A DNA stretch of 64,000 bases from an uncultured beta proteobacterium (GTDB lineage Bacteria; Pseudomonadota; Gammaproteobacteria; Burkholderiales; SG8-39): assembly GCA_902826155.1 (NCBI GenBank), contig CADEDU010000009.1, positions 70,205-134,204 on the forward strand, written 5' to 3'. Below are positions 60,935 through 64,000 of this stretch, in pieces. The notes under the pieces are model-generated. The model saw only the letters and a program-made list of their open reading frames with translations, was not told the DNA's origin and searched no databases. The position numbers and the translations under genes are program-made. Position 1 is the stretch's first letter; each line of letters starts with the position of its first letter.

Positions 60935-62199
60935 AGGCTCTTGGGCATCAGGCAGTGAACGTTCTTCTCGCTATCGGACATCGCGCCCAGCCGGCAGTCC
61001 ATCGCTACGCTTGCCAAGCCGTAGGCGTCGTGCCGCGACATGTTCTTGTTGGCCGCGAGCCAGTCGATCATGGTGAGGGAAGCCTTGTTCATCGCCTCAT
61101 TGAGGTCCGCGCTCTTCGCGTAAGTGACGAAGTGACGCGGGGTTTCCTTGGTGGGGCGCTCCATATCTTCGGCGACGTTGGGGTTCTTCGGGCTCATGCA
61201 GTGGATGCCCTTCTTGATGTTGACCACCTGTGAGATCCGGCAATCGGAGATCTTGGGCATCATCGCTGCAGCCTGGTCGGTGGAGACGCTGCGCATCTCG
61301 CCGATCATCTTGTGCGTCTGCTGGCGCGTGGCATCCCAGGCCTTGTTCAGATCCTGATCGAAGCCCATCGTGATCCACGAACGCGGCGTTTCGATGCGCG
61401 GCATATCGATCGACTTGCCTTTTTCGACCGAGATCGTCACGTTCAGCTCGCGGAAGGCGGTTTCGATCGCGGTGAGATTGACTTCGCCGTTGCCTTGCCC
61501 GGCATGCGAATCGCCGGTCCAAAGCAAGCCGCCTGGTACCCACACCGGGGCGTGCAGGGTGGTCCCCTCGACGAAGTCGCGTATATCCATGTTGCCCGCG
61601 AACTCGCCCGGCATCACGGTGAAGTAGCGACCAGGATCCTTGCGTGCCACACCCATCACGCCCGGGAACGGCCGCAGCGGAACGTAGACGCCCGGAAGAA
61701 ATTCGGTGACCTTGCGATCCCAATCCAGATACAAATATCGAACCGAGCCGGTGGGAAATTCTTTCGGGAACTGCCCGGTCCCGGCGGTACCAGGCAGGTT
61801 GATGTTGATCGCGTAGGCGCGCGGGATGATCCGGTTGATCTTCACCTTCAACACGTCGCCGGGTTCGGCGCCGGTCACGTAGATCGGGCCGGTCACCGAA
61901 TGCGGCCCGCGCCCAGGATTGTCGACGCGAAGCTTCATCATCGCCTCGGGCGTGATGCCCGGCATGAACTGGTTGTGCGCGCCGGTCATCGTTTCGATGA
62001 CCACGGTATCGCCCGAGGCAATGGTGAGGACGGGCTTTTGCGCGTTGTCGAACCAGCCCCATTGTGTTGTTTCCAACGTTGCCGGCAACAGATGGACCTT
62101 GCCGGGCAGTCGACTGGCGATGGTGGTGCTTTGCGCGAAGGCACCGGCAGCGAAAGTCGATGCAGCGATGAACGAAAGCGCGGGAGCGAGAGCTCGCAT
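60913..62199 (-). CDS. Exported acetamidase/formamidase-family protein with duplicated C-terminal unit
   Basis: 428 aa with a signal peptide (1-22, AFA-Q), so it acts outside the cytosol, unlike most family members. The core is recognisable (GHN-like AHNQFMPG, GPIYVTGAEPGDVLKVKI, WTGDSHAGQGNGEVN). Residues 270-338 and 352-420 are two equal-length units of 69 residues. Both start ETPR, share DLN and A in register and end DCR, K, HC and PK. Other acetamidases have one such unit. The only four Cys of the protein are the two pairs in these units. The function is presumably amide hydrolysis in the periplasm; the second unit may be structural. Confidence 0.83.
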   Translation of the reverse strand: MRALAPALSFIAASTFAAGAFAQSTTIASRLPGKVHLLPATLETTQWGWFDNAQKPVLTIASGDTVVIETMTGAHNQFMPGITPEAMMKLRVDNPGRGPHSVTGPIYVTGAEPGDVLKVKINRIIPRAYAININLPGTAGTGQFPKEFPTGSVRYLYLDWDRKVTEFLPGVYVPLRPFPGVMGVARKDPGRYFTVMPGEFAGNMDIRDFVEGTTLHAPVWVPGGLLWTGDSHAGQGNGEVNLTAIETAFRELNVTISVEKGKSIDMPRIETPRSWITMGFDQDLNKAWDATRQQTHKMIGEMRSVSTDQAAAMMPKISDCRISQVVNIKKGIHCMSPKNPNVAEDMERPTKETPRHFVTYAKSADLNEAMNKASLTMIDWLAANKNMSRHDAYGLASVAMDCRLGAMSDSEKNVHCLMPKSLWNMPGK

Positions 62200-62351
62200 G
62201 GTGTTCCCCCTTTTGTAGTTGGTGACGCCCGGACGAGTGTACTGCCGAGCGAATGCGGCAATGCACTGGAAATTTCAGTACGCGGCCGGCGCTCCGGCTG
62301 ACGGCAGCGACAGCGAGACTTCAACCCGCGCGAAGTGCTGCGCTTCCGCTC

Positions 62352-63329
62352 CTATTCCTTGATGCCCGCCTGTTGCACGACGCGGCGCCACTTCTCCAGA
62401 TCGTCGCGCAGAAACTTGGCGTACTCGCCTGGCGTGTTCGGTGCGAAGTCGGCGCCCAGATCGTCGAGCCGCTTCTTGAGTTCCGGCGTGGTGAGGATCT
62501 TGCTGAACTCGCCATTGAGTCGATCGACAATTGCCGCGGGCGTGCCCCCCGGCGCCAGGATGCCGAACCAGGTGTACGACTCGTAGCCGGGAAACCCCGA
62601 TTCTGCGAGCGTCGGCGTGTCAGGCAGGAGCGGCGAGCGCGTCGCGCTGGAGATGGCCAGGGCACGAATCTTTCCGCTGCGCACCAGCGGCAGCAACTGC
62701 GGGATCACTTCCATGACCACGTCGATATGTCCGGCGATGAGATCGGTGATCACCTGCGCGCCGCCTTTGTAGGGGACGTGCGTCATCTCCACGTCCGCGC
62801 TCAGCTTGAGCAATTCGTTGGCGAGATGGCCCGAGCTGCCGGTGCCTACCGAACCGTAGCGCACCTCGCGCTGTTTCGACTTCAGAAACGCGACGAGCTT
62901 CTGCGGCGTGTCGGCCGGCACCGTGGGGTTCACGACCAGGAGTTTCGGTGCCTTGGCGGTGAGGATCACCGGCGCGAAATCCTTGAGCGAGTCGTACGGC
63001 ATCGACGGACGGATCGCGGCGACTTGCGTGATCGGTCCGCCTGCCCCCATGAGCAGCGTGTAGCCGTCGCCGGGCGAGCGTGCGACGGCCTCGGCGCCGA
63101 TCACGCCAGTGGCGCCCGCGCGGTTCTCGACCAGCATGTTCTGGCCGAGGCTCGTGCTCATGCGATCGGCCAGCAGCCGCGCGAGGATGTCGGTCGACCC
63201 GCCAGGCGGGTAGGGCACGACGAGTTTGATCGGCTTCGATGGATAGGGCTGCGCGACGCTCACGCCCGCAAACGCCAAGCCGCAGAGCAGGGCGATGAAT
63301 AGCGTGGATCGAGAGATCAGGGCGTACAT
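62352..63329 (-). CDS. Bug/TctC-family periplasmic binding protein
   Basis: 325 aa; AGGGGAAT precedes ATG 63329. The signal peptide ends SVA-Q. Motifs: IKLVVPYPPGGSTD, NRAGATGVIG, HVPYKGGAQ and FGILAPGGTP. It lies 35 bp downstream of another Bug gene on the same strand, so two binding proteins are probably co-transcribed. Confidence 0.92.
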   Translation of the reverse strand: MYALISRSTLFIALLCGLAFAGVSVAQPYPSKPIKLVVPYPPGGSTDILARLLADRMSTSLGQNMLVENRAGATGVIGAEAVARSPGDGYTLLMGAGGPITQVAAIRPSMPYDSLKDFAPVILTAKAPKLLVVNPTVPADTPQKLVAFLKSKQREVRYGSVGTGSSGHLANELLKLSADVEMTHVPYKGGAQVITDLIAGHIDVVMEVIPQLLPLVRSGKIRALAISSATRSPLLPDTPTLAESGFPGYESYTWFGILAPGGTPAAIVDRLNGEFSKILTTPELKKRLDDLGADFAPNTPGEYAKFLRDDLEKWRRVVQQAGIKE

Positions 63330-63364
63330 GGCTATTCCCCTGCGGAGGTGGCGGCTCAGCCGCC

Positions 63365-64000
63365 TTACTGCACCTTGATGTTGGCCTTCGCCACGATATC
63401 GGCGATCTTCGCGCGCAGCTTTGCGATGAACGCTGCGGCTTCTTCAGGGCTCGAACCTGCCGGCTCCACGCCCATGCCCGCGAACCGCTCGCGGATCTCC
63501 GTCAGCTTCAACACGCGATTCACTTCGGCATTGAGCTTCACGACGATCTCCTTGGGGGTGCCACCCGGCGCGAACATCGCCGTGCCAACGGCCGCATCGA
63601 AGCCCGGCACGCCTTGCTCGGCAACCGTCGGGAGATCGGGGGCGAGAGCGCTGCGCCTCGCGGTCGTGACTGCGATCGACTTCGCGGCGCCGGCCTTGAC
63701 CAGCGGTAGCGCCTGGATCAGCGAGACCACGCCCAAGGGCACGTCACCACTCAGCACCGCGTTTGCCGCGGCGGGCCCGCCCTTGTAGGGCACGTGGAAG
63801 ATCTGCATGCCGGTTTCGTTGGCGAGCCACTCGCCGGCGATATGGTTCGAGGTAGCAAGACCTGGCGAGGAGAACGAGATCTTGCCGGGCTGCGCTTTCG
63901 CGGCGGCGATCAGCTCGCTGAGCGTGTTGTAGGGCGCCTTGGGATTGGCCACCAGCACCATGGCATTGCTGGTGGTGAGCGCGATCGGCGCAAGTCCTTT
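63365..64000 (-). CDS. Bug/TctC-family periplasmic binding protein (5' end outside window)
   Basis: The frame is open to the window edge; 211 codons are visible (KGLAPIALTTSNAM onwards), so about the C-terminal two thirds. It has HVPYKGGPAAAN and GTAMFAPGGTP motifs. Stop at 63365, directly before the Bug gene starting at 63329. The N-terminal part and signal peptide must lie beyond base 64000. Confidence 0.88.
   Translation of the reverse strand, partial: KGLAPIALTTSNAMVLVANPKAPYNTLSELIAAAKAQPGKISFSSPGLATSNHIAGEWLANETGMQIFHVPYKGGPAAANAVLSGDVPLGVVSLIQALPLVKAGAAKSIAVTTARRSALAPDLPTVAEQGVPGFDAAVGTAMFAPGGTPKEIVVKLNAEVNRVLKLTEIRERFAGMGVEPAGSSPEEAAAFIAKLRAKIADIVAKANIKVQ

Overview
The window reads as a chromosome segment of a high-GC betaproteobacterium, most likely of the order Burkholderiales. 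The clearest sign is the large set of Bug/TctC-type periplasmic binding proteins (eight, one of them cut by the window edge). Dense packing, many ATGA and TGATG start/stop overlaps and frequent GTG starts agree with this. No rRNA, tRNA, CRISPR array, phage or insertion sequence was recognised. Almost everything is coding, with only three gaps above 300 bases. No species assignment is possible from sequence reading alone.

Layout. 1-1806: end of a hydantoinase-B type subunit fused to an acetone-carboxylase-gamma-like zinc domain. 2159-4603: export/redox cluster (di-heme peroxidase, amicyanin-like cupredoxin, mono-heme cytochrome c, Sco copper chaperone). 4674-7277: chemoreceptor. 7571-11912: TRAP transporter (DctP, DctQ, DctM) with an alpha/beta hydrolase and a RidA-like protein. 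11900-13108 (minus): LysR-type regulator with two N-terminal HTH domains, divergent from 13168-17477 (BNR beta-propeller, isochorismatase-fold hydrolase, unknown protein, MetE-like protein, Bug protein). 17524-21268 (minus): NMT1/THI5-like ABC importer plus a Bug protein, preceded by a perfect 17-bp tandem repeat. 21489-23066 (minus): phytoene-desaturase-like flavoprotein. 23267-25828 (minus): arsenic operon arsR-arsI-arsC-aqpS-arsN2. 26257-27201: extradiol dioxygenase-type protein. 27384-30164: DUF349 protein.

30239-37166 is an aromatic/acyl-CoA region: type III CoA-transferase, Bug protein, acyl-CoA dehydrogenase, feruloyl-CoA hydratase/lyase-like enzyme, another Bug protein and a coniferyl-aldehyde-dehydrogenase-like ALDH. 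Together they fit side-chain shortening of hydroxycinnamate-like acids. 37563-42390 is a Ser/Thr signalling operon: FHA-trypsin fusion, PP2C phosphatase, Hanks-type kinase, small exported protein. 42642-46591 holds a beta-hydroxyacid-dehydrogenase-like protein, a two-subunit ring-hydroxylating oxygenase and a Liv-type binding protein. The opposite-strand group 46652-49783 holds a one-subunit Rieske oxygenase, a second MetE-like protein and a Bug protein. 49985-50491 is a secreted protein made of two 45-residue repeats.

51545-58788 is a nitrogen/ureide-like region: two ornithine-cyclodeaminase-family proteins, a GST, a dihydroorotase-like amidohydrolase, a branched-chain aminotransferase, an Asp/Glu-racemase-fold protein and an M20 carbamoylase-type hydrolase. 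58766-60934 encodes a divergent metal-type ABC permease and binding protein without an ATPase. 60913-62199 is an exported acetamidase/formamidase whose C-terminal 69-residue unit is duplicated. Two more Bug proteins close the window.

Overall the segment looks like a scavenging and catabolic accessory region. It has many high-affinity binding proteins for organic acids beside oxygenases, CoA-dependent side-chain enzymes and amidohydrolases, with an arsenic island and a eukaryote-like kinase/phosphatase/protease module inserted among them.
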